NCBI GenBank assembly: GCA_964391195.1
Contig: CAYMLG010000008.1
Coordinates: forward strand, 52,324 to 116,323
Direction: 5' to 3'
From: JAAYXE01 sp964391195
GTDB lineage: Bacteria; Chloroflexota; Anaerolineae; Anaerolineales; UBA4823
DNA length: 64,000 nucleotides
Shown here: positions 35,418-43,912 of the stretch, one piece after another
How the letters are laid out: the number at the start of each line of letters is the position of its first letter
How positions within the stretch are numbered: position 1 is the first letter of the stretch
Program-made: the position numbers and the translations under genes
The notes under the pieces: generated by a model
The model's input: the letters and a program-made list of their open reading frames with translations, nothing else
Told to the model about the DNA's origin: nothing
Databases searched by the model: none

Positions 35418-36578
35418 ATGGCTGAACCGCTCATCGTTTGTGAAGGCCTGGTAAAGATCTATTCTCTGCAGGGGGTCGAGGTTCTCGCCCTGCAGGGGCT
35501 GGACCTGACGGTGGAAGCAGGCGAGCTGCTGGGGATGGTGGGCGCTTCCGGCTCGGGGAAATCCACCCTGCTCAACGTGCTCGGCGGGCTGGACCGCCCC
35601 TCGGCGGGCAAGGTGACGGTGGGTGGGCGCGACCTGCTCAAGCTCTCGGACGCAGAGTTGGATGAGTACCGCCGCACTCAGGTGGGGTTCGTCTGGCAGC
35701 AGACCACTCGTAACCTGATCCCCTACCTGACCGCCCGGGAGAACGTCGAACTGCCGCTGCGGCTGACCAACATGGGGCGGGCGCAGCGCCGCCAGCGGGC
35801 CGAAGAGTTGCTGCAGGCGGTGGGGCTTAGCCACCGTATGGAACACCTGCCCGCCCACCTGTCCGGCGGCGAACAGCAGCGGGTAGCGATCGCAGTTGCC
35901 CTGGCTAACCGGCCGTTGATCTTGCTGGCGGACGAACCGACGGGTGAAGTGGATACAGCCACCGCCCAGGAGATCTACGCCGTCTTGCGTAAGATTAATC
36001 AGGAATACGGGATGACGACCATCATCGTCTCCCACGACCAGGACCTGAGCCGCCACACCGATCGTGTAGTGGCGATTCGTGACGGGAAAACCAGCACAGA
36101 AACCGTGCGCTACGTCCGCCGGGCGGCCATCCACAGTGGCGCAGCCCTCGGCCTGGACAGAGCGGACCACCCGGCCGGTGATGATCAACCGGGCGGTGAA
36201 GAGCACCCCGCCGGAGGTGACCATGCGGAGGAAACGGCGCACAGGCCGCCGGAGTTCGAAGAATTGGTGGTGCTGGACAGCGCCGGTCGCTTGCAGTTGC
36301 CGCGCGAATATTTGGAAGCGCTCAATATCGGCGACCGGGTGCGGGTGGAGTTGAAAGACGGTGGGATACAGATCCGCCCGGTCGAGGGCCGCGGCCGCAA
36401 CCAGAACCAGACCCCGGCCGAGGAGCTTTCCAGCCCGGTAGACCTGTACGAACCCGAGCCTGACGGTGCGCCGCCCAGAGAAAGCCAGCCCGGAGCGTTC
36501 GTAAAGCGGGTGCGCGACCTCATCACCCAGGTGCGCCTGCCCCTCCCCCGGCAGGCGAAGCGCGAGAAGAAGGAGTAA
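35418..36578 (+). CDS. LolD/MacB-type ABC ATPase with a C-terminal AbrB-like swapped-hairpin domain
   Basis: 386 residues. ATPase ~1-225: Walker A GASGSGKST, signature LSGGEQQRVA, Walker B LILLADEPTG, switch IVSHDQD. A hydrophilic linker (~235-275, rich in Gly/His/Asp) follows. Residues ~278-322 read ELVVLDSAGRLQLPREYLEA and then LNIGDRVRVELKDGGIQIRP, the beta-alpha-beta pattern of AbrB/SpoVT antitoxin-type domains (by-eye assignment). The rest is a Pro/Arg-rich tail. The extra domain could dimerise the ATPase or bind DNA (inference). The gene starts 3 bases after the adaptor and is followed by a second, plain ATPase. Confidence 0.88.
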   Translation: MAEPLIVCEGLVKIYSLQGVEVLALQGLDLTVEAGELLGMVGASGSGKSTLLNVLGGLDRPSAGKVTVGGRDLLKLSDAELDEYRRTQVGFVWQQTTRNLIPYLTARENVELPLRLTNMGRAQRRQRAEELLQAVGLSHRMEHLPAHLSGGEQQRVAIAVALANRPLILLADEPTGEVDTATAQEIYAVLRKINQEYGMTTIIVSHDQDLSRHTDRVVAIRDGKTSTETVRYVRRAAIHSGAALGLDRADHPAGDDQPGGEEHPAGGDHAEETAHRPPEFEELVVLDSAGRLQLPREYLEALNIGDRVRVELKDGGIQIRPVEGRGRNQNQTPAEELSSPVDLYEPEPDGAPPRESQPGAFVKRVRDLITQVRLPLPRQAKREKKE

Positions 36579-36587
36579 CCCGGCGAA

Positions 36588-37292
36588 ATGGAGACACAGC
36601 ACAACGGGAACCAATCAGACGGGACCCTCGTCAGCGTACGCCAGGCGACCCGCACCTACCATGTGGACGGGCGAGAAGTGCACGCACTGCGCGGGGTGAA
36701 TCTGGACCTGCAGCGCGGGGTCCTGGCAGCGCTGAAAGGCCGCTCCGGCTCGGGGAAGACCACCCTGCTCAACCTGATCGGCGGGCTGGACCGCCCCACC
36801 AGCGGCAGCGTGTACTTCGAAGGCCAGCCGCTGGGCGAGTTGAGCGACAATGAATTGACCCGCCTGCGCCGCAGCCGGATGGGCTTTGTGTTCCAATCAT
36901 TCGCCCTGCTGCCCACCTACTCGGCCTACGAGAACGTCGAACTCATGCTGCGCCTGGCGGGGATGAACCGGCAAGAGCGCACCGAGCGGGTGCGCCGCTC
37001 TCTGCGCGTGGTAGGGCTGGAAGGGCGGATGCAGCATCGCCCGGACGAAATGTCGGGCGGGCAGCAGCAGCGGGTAGCGATCGCCCGCGCCCTGGCCACC
37101 AAACCGGTGCTCATCCTGGCCGATGAGCCCACCGGCGAATTGGATACGACCACCACCCGCCAGATCCTGTCCCTGTTCCGTTATCTGGTGGAGCGCGAGG
37201 GGGTCACCATCCTGACCACTACCCACGACCCGATCGTGGATGAATACGCCGACGTGATCTACACCCTGCATGACGGCCAGTTGGTTGAATAA
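36588..37292 (+). CDS. LolD-type ABC ATPase
   Basis: 234 residues, the standard length of this subfamily. Walker A GRSGSGKTT, signature MSGGQQQRVA, Walker B LILADEPTGELD, switch TTTHD. It is closely related in sequence to the ATPase domain of the preceding gene, so the permease may use a heterodimeric motor (inference). It is the last gene of the plus-strand unit; a terminator follows 14 bases after the stop. Confidence 0.93.
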   Translation: METQHNGNQSDGTLVSVRQATRTYHVDGREVHALRGVNLDLQRGVLAALKGRSGSGKTTLLNLIGGLDRPTSGSVYFEGQPLGELSDNELTRLRRSRMGFVFQSFALLPTYSAYENVELMLRLAGMNRQERTERVRRSLRVVGLEGRMQHRPDEMSGGQQQRVAIARALATKPVLILADEPTGELDTTTTRQILSLFRYLVEREGVTILTTTHDPIVDEYADVIYTLHDGQLVE

Positions 37293-37305
37293 CGCCTACA
37301 CGAAA

Positions 37306-37340
37306 AAGAGAGGGTTTCCCCGGAAGGACAACCCTCTCTT
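37306..37340. terminator. Bidirectional terminator between converging operons
   Basis: Stem AAGAGAGGGTT / AACCCTCTCTT with a 13-base loop. The five A residues in front become a T run on the minus strand, so it serves both the ATPase operon and the catabolic operon arriving from the right. Confidence 0.85.
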
Positions 37341-37369
37341 GTTACCCATTTCGAAATTCGATATCCTCC

Positions 37370-38707
37370 CTACCTCGCCATCCCCACTTCTTCCCTGGCG
37401 ATCTGAGCGAAGACGCACTCGAAGACATCAATCGCCAGATCGATCTCTTCCGGCTGGATCACCAGGGGCGGGGCGATCCGGATAATATTGCCGAACTGCC
37501 CCACCTTTCCGAGTAGCACCCCGCGTTCGGCCGCGCCAAAGATAATGCGGCGGGTGAGCTCAGGCGAAGGCTTCTTCCCCCCGGAAGGCTCGACGATCTC
37601 CAGCCCGAACACCAGCCCCCGGCCGCGCACGTCGCCCAGGAAGGCATACTTCTTCTGCAGGGCCTCCAGCCGGGGTTTGAGATATTCACCCATCCGGAGC
37701 GCCCGCTGCGGCAGGTTCTCTTCTTCCATCGCATCCAGCACGGCGAGCACCGCCGCGCTGGCCAGGGGGTTGCCGCCCCAGGTGGAGGATAACTCGCCGG
37801 GCGACATGCATTCGAAGATGCGGCTCTCGGCAGCCACCGCAGAAGCGGGGATGCCGCTGCCCATGCCCTTGCCCAGGCAGAGCATATTGGGCTCGACCCC
37901 TTCCCATTCGATGGCGTACATCTTCCCCGTGCGTCCAAAGCTGGCCTGCACCTCATCGACGATCAGCACCAGGTCGCGCTCGCGCGCCCAGTTCGCCAGA
38001 GCTGCCAGCCAACCGTCCGGGGGGAAGATGAATCCGGCCGCGCCCTGGTAGGGCTCGACGATCACCGTGCCCAGATCGCCCGACGAAGAGCAAGCGATCA
38101 ACTGGTCCAGGGCCTTCAGGCAGTACATCTCACAGTCGGGGTAGGTCTTCCCGTAGAAGCAGCGGTAGCAGTAACCGTAGGGAGCCATGATCCCACCCGG
38201 GACGGGGACGCCAAAGCCGCGGCGAGTGCCCCGGCTGCCGGCGACCCCCATCGCCCCATAAGTGCGGCCATGGAACCCGCCGTAGAACGCCAGCACTTCC
38301 TGCTTGCCGGTGAAACGGCGCGAAACCCGCAGAGCAGCCTCCGTCGCTTCGGCGCCGGTGCTCAGCATGAACACACGGTCCAGGTTTTTCGGGAACGTTT
38401 TCACCAGCCGGCTGGAAGCGGTGATCCGCTCCGGGGTGGGGAAAGAATAGGTGTTCATCAAGCGTGGAGCCTGGTTCTGGATGGCGCTTACCAGGCCGGG
38501 GTGATTGTGGCCCAGGTTGGTGACCAGCACCCCGGAAGTGAAGTCAATATATGGGTTGCCATCCACATCCCATATCCATACCCCCTGTCCGTGATCCCAG
38601 ACAATCGGCGTCTGGTCGGCCGCGCAGGGCGGTTCACAAGTCCCCCCGATCTGCAAATACTCCCGGGATTTTGGCCCCGGCACCTCTCGCAAAGGGAGCG
38701 ATTTCAT
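37370..38707 (-). CDS. Class III PLP-dependent aminotransferase (GabT/acetylornithine type)
   Basis: 445 residues, full length. PLP-enzyme marks: GAEATEAALRVSRRFTGKQ, FYGGFHGRTYGAMG, the cofactor-binding Asp in LIVDEVQASFGRTG, and the Schiff-base Lys in CLGKGMGSGIP. A Cys-rich insert (YGYCYRCFYGKTYPDCEMYC) lies between them. Members move amino groups from omega- or alpha-amino acids or amino sugars to pyruvate or 2-oxoglutarate; the donor is not deducible here. It is the last gene of the long catabolic unit, 51 bases after kdgK. Confidence 0.9.
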   Translation of the reverse strand: MKSLPLREVPGPKSREYLQIGGTCEPPCAADQTPIVWDHGQGVWIWDVDGNPYIDFTSGVLVTNLGHNHPGLVSAIQNQAPRLMNTYSFPTPERITASSRLVKTFPKNLDRVFMLSTGAEATEAALRVSRRFTGKQEVLAFYGGFHGRTYGAMGVAGSRGTRRGFGVPVPGGIMAPYGYCYRCFYGKTYPDCEMYCLKALDQLIACSSSGDLGTVIVEPYQGAAGFIFPPDGWLAALANWARERDLVLIVDEVQASFGRTGKMYAIEWEGVEPNMLCLGKGMGSGIPASAVAAESRIFECMSPGELSSTWGGNPLASAAVLAVLDAMEEENLPQRALRMGEYLKPRLEALQKKYAFLGDVRGRGLVFGLEIVEPSGGKKPSPELTRRIIFGAAERGVLLGKVGQFGNIIRIAPPLVIQPEEIDLAIDVFECVFAQIAREEVGMAR

Positions 38708-38758
38708 CTCATTACCTCCAAAATCATGGATTGCCTCGAACGGGCTCGGTGCAAGCCC

Positions 38759-39808
38759 TCAGCGCTGGACCCGCCCGGAGGCATCCCCTTTCATCAGTTT
38801 TTCCACCTCAGCCGCGCTCACCCGGTTGAAATCACCCGGGATCGAATGTTTGAGGCAGGAGGCCGCCACCGCGAACTCGAGCGCGGTCCGGTCGTCCATA
38901 TCGTTCACCAGGCCGTGGATCAGGCCCGCTGCAAAGGCGTCGCCCCCGCCCACTCGATCGACGATATCGGTGATGTCGTAACGCCGGCTGACAAAGAACT
39001 CCCGGCCATTGTGCAGGCAAGCCGACCAGCCGTTGTGATTGGCGCTCAAACTCTGGCGCAGGGTGATAGCCTGCTTTTTCAAGTTCGGGAAGGTTTCCAG
39101 CATCTTCTCGGCCAGGCAGCGGTAATGATCCAGGTCCAGCTCGCCGGAGAGGATGGCCTCATCCATCTTCCCCGCCGTTTCCACCTGCACGCCCAGCGAT
39201 TTCTGGCAGTCTTCCTCATTGGCGATACCGATATCCACACAGCGGACGATTTCGCGCATCACTTCTGGGGCTTTCTTCCCGTACTTCCACAGATTCTTCC
39301 GGAAGTTGTAGTCACAAGACACGGTCAGGCCCATGGATTTCGCGGCATGCACTGCGGCCAGGGTCAGGCGGGCGGCGCTTTCGCTGATCGCCGGGGTAAT
39401 CCCGGTGACATGGAACCAGGCTGCGCCGGTGAAGATTTCTTCCCAGTCCAGGCAGTCTTCACCCGCTTCAGCGATGGCAGAGTGCGCCCGGTCATAAACC
39501 ACCACCGAGGGGCGCTGGTTGCCGCCGGCTTCCAGATAATAAGTGCCCAGGCGTTCGCCGCCATAGGCGATCCAGCGCGTATCGACCCCGAAGCGACGCA
39601 GTTCGGCGACACAGGCCTCTCCCACCAGGTTCCGGGGGACCACGGTCACATAGGCGGCTTCATCACCAAAGTTCGCCAGAGAGACGGCAACATTCGCCTC
39701 GCCTCCACCGAAAGTCGCTTCCAACGTCGGAGATTGAAACAGGCGCTCGTATCCCGGCGATTTCAAGCGCAGCATAATCTCGCCGAAAGTCACAATTCGC
39801 TTGACCAT
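38759..39808 (-). CDS. kdgK: 2-keto-3-deoxygluconate kinase (PfkB family)
   Basis: 349 residues. PfkB start ATFGGGEANVAVSLANFG at ~31-48 (sugar-binding Gly-Gly) and the catalytic signature GGGDAFAAGLIHGL near 295-308. It phosphorylates 2-keto-3-deoxygluconate to KDPG with ATP in the cytoplasm. The KDPG aldolase gene lies only 4 bases upstream, which supports the substrate over other PfkB sugars. Close relatives can also act on 2-keto-3-deoxygalactonate. Confidence 0.88.
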   Translation of the reverse strand: MVKRIVTFGEIMLRLKSPGYERLFQSPTLEATFGGGEANVAVSLANFGDEAAYVTVVPRNLVGEACVAELRRFGVDTRWIAYGGERLGTYYLEAGGNQRPSVVVYDRAHSAIAEAGEDCLDWEEIFTGAAWFHVTGITPAISESAARLTLAAVHAAKSMGLTVSCDYNFRKNLWKYGKKAPEVMREIVRCVDIGIANEEDCQKSLGVQVETAGKMDEAILSGELDLDHYRCLAEKMLETFPNLKKQAITLRQSLSANHNGWSACLHNGREFFVSRRYDITDIVDRVGGGDAFAAGLIHGLVNDMDDRTALEFAVAASCLKHSIPGDFNRVSAAEVEKLMKGDASGRVQR

Positions 39809-39812
39809 GGGA

Positions 39813-40493
39813 TCAAACCTCCTCCCCCCGCGCCATGCGGATCCAGCGAATCACTTCCTGGGTCTTCTGTTGAATGTGGTCGAAGTCACGGTTTTTGACC
39901 CAATCCTTGCGGACCAGGTCGGAGCCGATGCCCACCGCGGCCACTCCGGCTTTGAACCAGGCTTCGATGCTCTCCTGAGTCGCCTGGACGCCGCCGGTGG
40001 GCATGATGCGCGTCCAGGGCATCGGGCCGAGTATCGATTTGACAAACTTCGGCCCCCCCACAGCATCGCCGGGGAAGACCTTGACGATCTCCACCCCCAG
40101 CTCTTCGGCCTGCATGATCTCCGTGGCGGAACCGCAGCCCGGGCTGTAGGCGATCTTCCGGCGGTTGCAGGTGCGGGCCACCTCTGCGTTCAACACCGGC
40201 CCAACCACGAAATTCGCCCCGCTCTCGATATAAATCGCCGCGGTGCCGGGATCAAGCACCGACCCGACCCCCAGGATCACGTCCGGGTTGGCCTTGGAAA
40301 AGTGGAGCACCAGGTCGGAGAAGATGCGGTAAGCGTTATCCCCGCGGTTGGTAAATTCGATCGTCCGCACCCCTCCGGCGCAGAGCGCTTCGATGGTGTT
40401 GATCGCCACCTCCAGGTCGCCCTGGTAGAACACCGGAACCAGTCCCGTGTGGATGATTTCATTTAATACTTCCAGTCGTTTGAATCGCGCCAT
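39813..40493 (-). CDS. eda: KDPG/KHG aldolase
   Basis: 226 residues, a class I aldolase of the Eda family. It splits KDPG to pyruvate and glyceraldehyde 3-phosphate. Seen: VLGVGSVLDPGTA, the Schiff-base Lys strand IVKVFPGDAVGG, and the phosphate-binding MPTGGVQATQESI. It lies between the M20 peptidase (17 bases) and kdgK (4 bases). With kdgK it completes the lower Entner-Doudoroff branch. Confidence 0.92.
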   Translation of the reverse strand: MARFKRLEVLNEIIHTGLVPVFYQGDLEVAINTIEALCAGGVRTIEFTNRGDNAYRIFSDLVLHFSKANPDVILGVGSVLDPGTAAIYIESGANFVVGPVLNAEVARTCNRRKIAYSPGCGSATEIMQAEELGVEIVKVFPGDAVGGPKFVKSILGPMPWTRIMPTGGVQATQESIEAWFKAGVAAVGIGSDLVRKDWVKNRDFDHIQQKTQEVIRWIRMARGEEV

Positions 40494-40510
40494 ATAAGCC
40501 TCCTTCCTTT

Positions 40511-41728
40511 TCAGGCGAAATTCTGGCAGAAATCGAAGAGGATTTCCGCGCCTTTCAGGATCTCATCCAGGCGAATATGCTCTTCTTTGGAGTGGGCTAC
40601 AGAGAGCGAGCCGGGACCGAAGACTACAGTGGGGATATTGGCCTGGTTCTGGTAGCGCCAGGCATCGCAAGCTGCCGTCATGGCCCGGGTTGTGGCCGGA
40701 AGGCCGTTTTTATCCACAGCCTCCAGCAGACCCTTCACCAGGGGATGATCTTCGGGGAGCATATTCCCATCGTTGTTCAGCATGGGGAAGGTGAGCTCGA
40801 AATTCTGTCTGAGCCATTCATCTCCCTGGGTGAGCAGCGCCTGGCGCAGGCCTTCCTGCACCTGGAAGCGGTTTTTATTGGGCAGAAAACCGATCAACCC
40901 TTTGATCACCGCTTCGGCCGGTACGCTGGCCGGCCACTTGCCTGCCGTGCATTGGCCGATGGTGAGCGGCATCGGGTCCGGGTGGACGTCGAACAGGGGC
41001 ATCCCCCGCGATTCGGACAGCAGTTGGTCGTGATATTCCCTGAGGATCTGGATAGCCTGAAAAGCCTTATCCAGGGCGCTGATCCGGCCGAGGGTGTTCC
41101 CGCTGTGCGTGGCGCGGCCAAAGACCTTCAGCTCGAACCAGACTGCGCCGCGTACCGCGGGGATTACCACCAGTTCAGACGGCTCCAGGACAACCGCCGC
41201 CTCCGCCTCGACCCCTCTGCGAACCATTGCCAGGCTGCCGTTGCCGCCGTTTTCTTCTTCGATGACGAAGTGGATGAGCAGGTCAACCGGCGGGCGCACT
41301 CGCCGCGCCTGGTACAACAAGGCCAGAGCATACAGAGTCGCGGCCTGTCCCTTGGCGTCGCAAGCCCCGCGCCCGTAAACCACCCCATCTCTCACTTCCG
41401 GGACGAAGGCTTTGTCTTGCCCTTCACTGGCCGGGACGACATCCAGGTGGGTGTTGAACACGACCCGCCGCCCGGTCCCGCCTCCTTTCAACTCACATTC
41501 GACATTCGGAGTGTCAGTGTAGCAGAATCCAGGCAGACGGAAGGCATAGTCTGGATCATCGACGATGGAGTCCGGGACAGGCACCAGTTCCGAACGGTCC
41601 ACCAGGTTTTGCATGGCCTGGTGGACGTAGTGGCTGGCCGGCCCTTCATTCCCTCGCGTCGAAGGGATGGCGATTAGATCGAGGAGGAATTTCTGGGTTT
41701 GAATGCGTACAGATTCCGGGATGCTCAT
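40511..41728 (-). CDS. M20-family metallopeptidase/deacylase (ArgE/DapE type)
   Basis: 405 residues. Metal and catalytic residues are complete: HLDVV (~95-99), the bridging Asp in GRGACDAKGQ, the catalytic Glu pair in VIEEENGGNGS, and the C-terminal His in VAHSKEEHI. An inserted dimerisation lid lies at ~205-310. Such enzymes remove N-acyl groups or split dipeptides. In a locus with an aminotransferase and KDG enzymes a deacetylation step on an N-acyl amino compound is plausible (inference). Confidence 0.88.
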   Translation of the reverse strand: MSIPESVRIQTQKFLLDLIAIPSTRGNEGPASHYVHQAMQNLVDRSELVPVPDSIVDDPDYAFRLPGFCYTDTPNVECELKGGGTGRRVVFNTHLDVVPASEGQDKAFVPEVRDGVVYGRGACDAKGQAATLYALALLYQARRVRPPVDLLIHFVIEEENGGNGSLAMVRRGVEAEAAVVLEPSELVVIPAVRGAVWFELKVFGRATHSGNTLGRISALDKAFQAIQILREYHDQLLSESRGMPLFDVHPDPMPLTIGQCTAGKWPASVPAEAVIKGLIGFLPNKNRFQVQEGLRQALLTQGDEWLRQNFELTFPMLNNDGNMLPEDHPLVKGLLEAVDKNGLPATTRAMTAACDAWRYQNQANIPTVVFGPGSLSVAHSKEEHIRLDEILKGAEILFDFCQNFA

Positions 41729-41740
41729 AGATACCGCTCC

Positions 41741-42784
41741 TTAAGGGATCAGAAGTGCTTTGAGCCCGCAGGCATTCTCCAGGTCATCGAACACCGCCTC
41801 CCAATTCGCCAGGGGTTCGCGGTGGGAGATGATCTTTGAAACGTCGATTTTCTTGGAAGCGACCAGGCCGATCGCCCGGTCCCAGCAGGTGTAGCCGGTG
41901 CTCAGGTTGAAAATGATCGAGCACACTTTCCAGGAGGCAGCATCCCAGGGGAAGCTGACCGACTCCCGCCCGGTGAGCCCGATCTGGGTGATGCGGCCCA
42001 TGCGCCGGACCATATGGACTGTCGAAGCGATCGCGTGTGGCGAGCCGGATGCTTCCACCACCAGGTCAGCCCCTCGGCCGCCGGTGATGCGCTTCACGGC
42101 TTCCACCGGATCTTCTTCTTCCACCTGGATCACTTCGTCAGCCCCCAGTTCCTTTGCTTTGGGGAGGCGCATGGGAGCATCCCCCCTGGCGCCGACAACG
42201 ATCACTTTGCCGGCTCCCGCCGCCCGGGCGGCCATCACCGATAACAGTCCGATCGTGCCCGGCCCCAGGATGACCACCGTATCGTTGGGCTCCACCCGGC
42301 CGCGTTCGAGGACGTCCTGCACGACGTTGGCAGTGGGTTCCACCACCGCAGCTTCTTCGTAACTCATCGAATCGGGGATGCGGTGCAGCAGATGGGTGGG
42401 CATTGCCAGGTATCTGGCGAACGCGCCGTTGATGCCCCATCCTGGCGACCGCTTCTGCGCGCAGAGCTGGATGTTCCCGGTGCGGCACAGCTCGCACCGT
42501 CCGCAGGCTTTGGTGTGCGGTTCCCCCACCACCCGGTCGCCGATCTGGTAATCCTTCACCTGGCTTCCTACAGCGACAATCACGCCGGAGAATTCGTGGC
42601 CCATGATCACCGGCGGCCAGTACGGGTACTGGTCATGCCGGATGTGGATGTCTGTCCCGCAGATGCCGGCTGCTTTCACTTCCAGGAGGACTTCGTCCGG
42701 CCGGGGTTCCGGCACCGGCGTCTCGCGCAGTTCCATATTCCCCGGGCCTTTCGCCGTCTTGAACAGGCCCTGCATTGTTTCCAT
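41741..42784 (-). CDS. Zinc-dependent medium-chain alcohol dehydrogenase (sorbitol/threonine dehydrogenase type)
   Basis: 347 residues from the ATG at 42784, which has GGAAG in front; the frame continues upstream into the previous gene. Catalytic zinc ligands: Cys in AAGICGTDIH, the His-Glu of MGHEFSGVI. The structural-zinc loop CGRCELCRTGNIQLC has four Cys. The NAD(P)-binding turn is ILGPGTIGLLSV. It probably oxidises a secondary hydroxyl on the imported sugar or sugar acid (inference). It lies 14 bases after the hydroxyacid dehydrogenase. Confidence 0.9.
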   Translation of the reverse strand: METMQGLFKTAKGPGNMELRETPVPEPRPDEVLLEVKAAGICGTDIHIRHDQYPYWPPVIMGHEFSGVIVAVGSQVKDYQIGDRVVGEPHTKACGRCELCRTGNIQLCAQKRSPGWGINGAFARYLAMPTHLLHRIPDSMSYEEAAVVEPTANVVQDVLERGRVEPNDTVVILGPGTIGLLSVMAARAAGAGKVIVVGARGDAPMRLPKAKELGADEVIQVEEEDPVEAVKRITGGRGADLVVEASGSPHAIASTVHMVRRMGRITQIGLTGRESVSFPWDAASWKVCSIIFNLSTGYTCWDRAIGLVASKKIDVSKIISHREPLANWEAVFDDLENACGLKALLIP

Positions 42785-42798
42785 CGTGTGCTTCCTTT

Positions 42799-43812
42799 CT
42801 AATCCTGTGACCCTGGTTCCGGGCTCAGCACAGAAGGGTTGAGGACATTCTGCAGCGGCTGGCCATCGATCATGCGGCGCACCTGGTCGAGGATTTTCTG
42901 GCGGATCGTCCATCCCGATTCTTCCGACAACCAGGAGAGGTGCGGGGTGCAGATTGCCCGCTCGTTCTTCAACAAAGGCAGGTCGGCAGGAGGCGGCTCC
43001 GTTTCATACACATCGATGCCTGCCTGGGCGATCTCGCCGGCGCGCAGCGCCTGGTCCAGGGCCTCCAGGTTGACGACCCCCCCGCGAGCGGTGTTCACCA
43101 GAATGGCCGTTTCTTTCATCATCTGGAATTGGGGGGTGTCGAACATGTGGTAGGTCTCATCCCATTTCAGCGGGCAGTGGATGGTGATCACATCCGCCTC
43201 TTTCAACACTTCTTCGAAAGAGGTGGTCTCTACCCCATATTCCTGTTTGCGCTTCTCGGAAAGGTAGGGATCGCAGATCAGGAAATTGACCCCGAAGCCC
43301 TGGAGCATGCGGTAGACCGTCCCGCCGATGCGCCCCAGGCCGATAATACCCACCGTCTTCCCCCGCAGTTGATATACGGGATACACAGGCTCGAACACCC
43401 ACTTTCCAGAGGCGGTCGAGGCGTCCAACGAGCGGAGTTGGGTGACCAGTTTGCGCTGGCAGGCCATGATGAGCATGACAGCCTGTTCTGCGACCTCATG
43501 CACACAGTAATCGGGGATATTGACCACGATGATTCCCTTGCGCGTGGCGGCTTCCACATCCACATTGTCGTAGCCGATCCCGTGACGAATGATCAGGCGA
43601 CAGCGTTCCAGCCCGGAGATCAGGGCTTCATCGAACAAGGCCATGTTGACGATGATGATATCCGCATCCCGTACCGCGGCCAGGAGTTCCTGGCGAGGAG
43701 CGAATTTCAATTGGTAGTGGGCAAAATCAACACCCCACTCTTTCAGGATACCGGCTTCCCATTCCAAATCCGGCTCGATGTAATCGGTGACGACCACCTT
43801 TAAGCGTTCCAT
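42799..43812 (-). CDS. D-2-hydroxyacid dehydrogenase (CtBP/phosphoglycerate dehydrogenase family)
   Basis: 337 residues. NAD-binding GIIGLGRIGGTVYRML at ~150-165. Catalytic triad in place: Arg in VNTARGGVVN, Glu in IDVYETEPPP, His in CTPHLSWLSE. Members interconvert 2-keto and D-2-hydroxy acids such as hydroxypyruvate/glycerate. There is a 100-base gap before it (after the M55 gene), longer than elsewhere in the unit, with no clear terminator or promoter that I could recognise. Confidence 0.9.
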   Translation of the reverse strand: MERLKVVVTDYIEPDLEWEAGILKEWGVDFAHYQLKFAPRQELLAAVRDADIIIVNMALFDEALISGLERCRLIIRHGIGYDNVDVEAATRKGIIVVNIPDYCVHEVAEQAVMLIMACQRKLVTQLRSLDASTASGKWVFEPVYPVYQLRGKTVGIIGLGRIGGTVYRMLQGFGVNFLICDPYLSEKRKQEYGVETTSFEEVLKEADVITIHCPLKWDETYHMFDTPQFQMMKETAILVNTARGGVVNLEALDQALRAGEIAQAGIDVYETEPPPADLPLLKNERAICTPHLSWLSEESGWTIRQKILDQVRRMIDGQPLQNVLNPSVLSPEPGSQD

Positions 43813-43912
43813 TTGACCTCCTACGGTTCCTGAGCACTCAACAATGCAGTCGAGGTTGGTATCAATATCCGGACCCTAAGTGAACAAACTCGTTCGCGCC
43901 AACCGCCCGCGC

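Noticed and set aside
34629..36614. A 661-codon minus-strand open frame opposite the adaptor and ATPase genes
   Set aside because: Antisense to two genes with full family motifs, and low-complexity composition.
38270..39898. A 542-codon plus-strand open frame opposite the aminotransferase and kdgK genes
   Set aside because: Antisense shadow across two genes and their gap; no motif.
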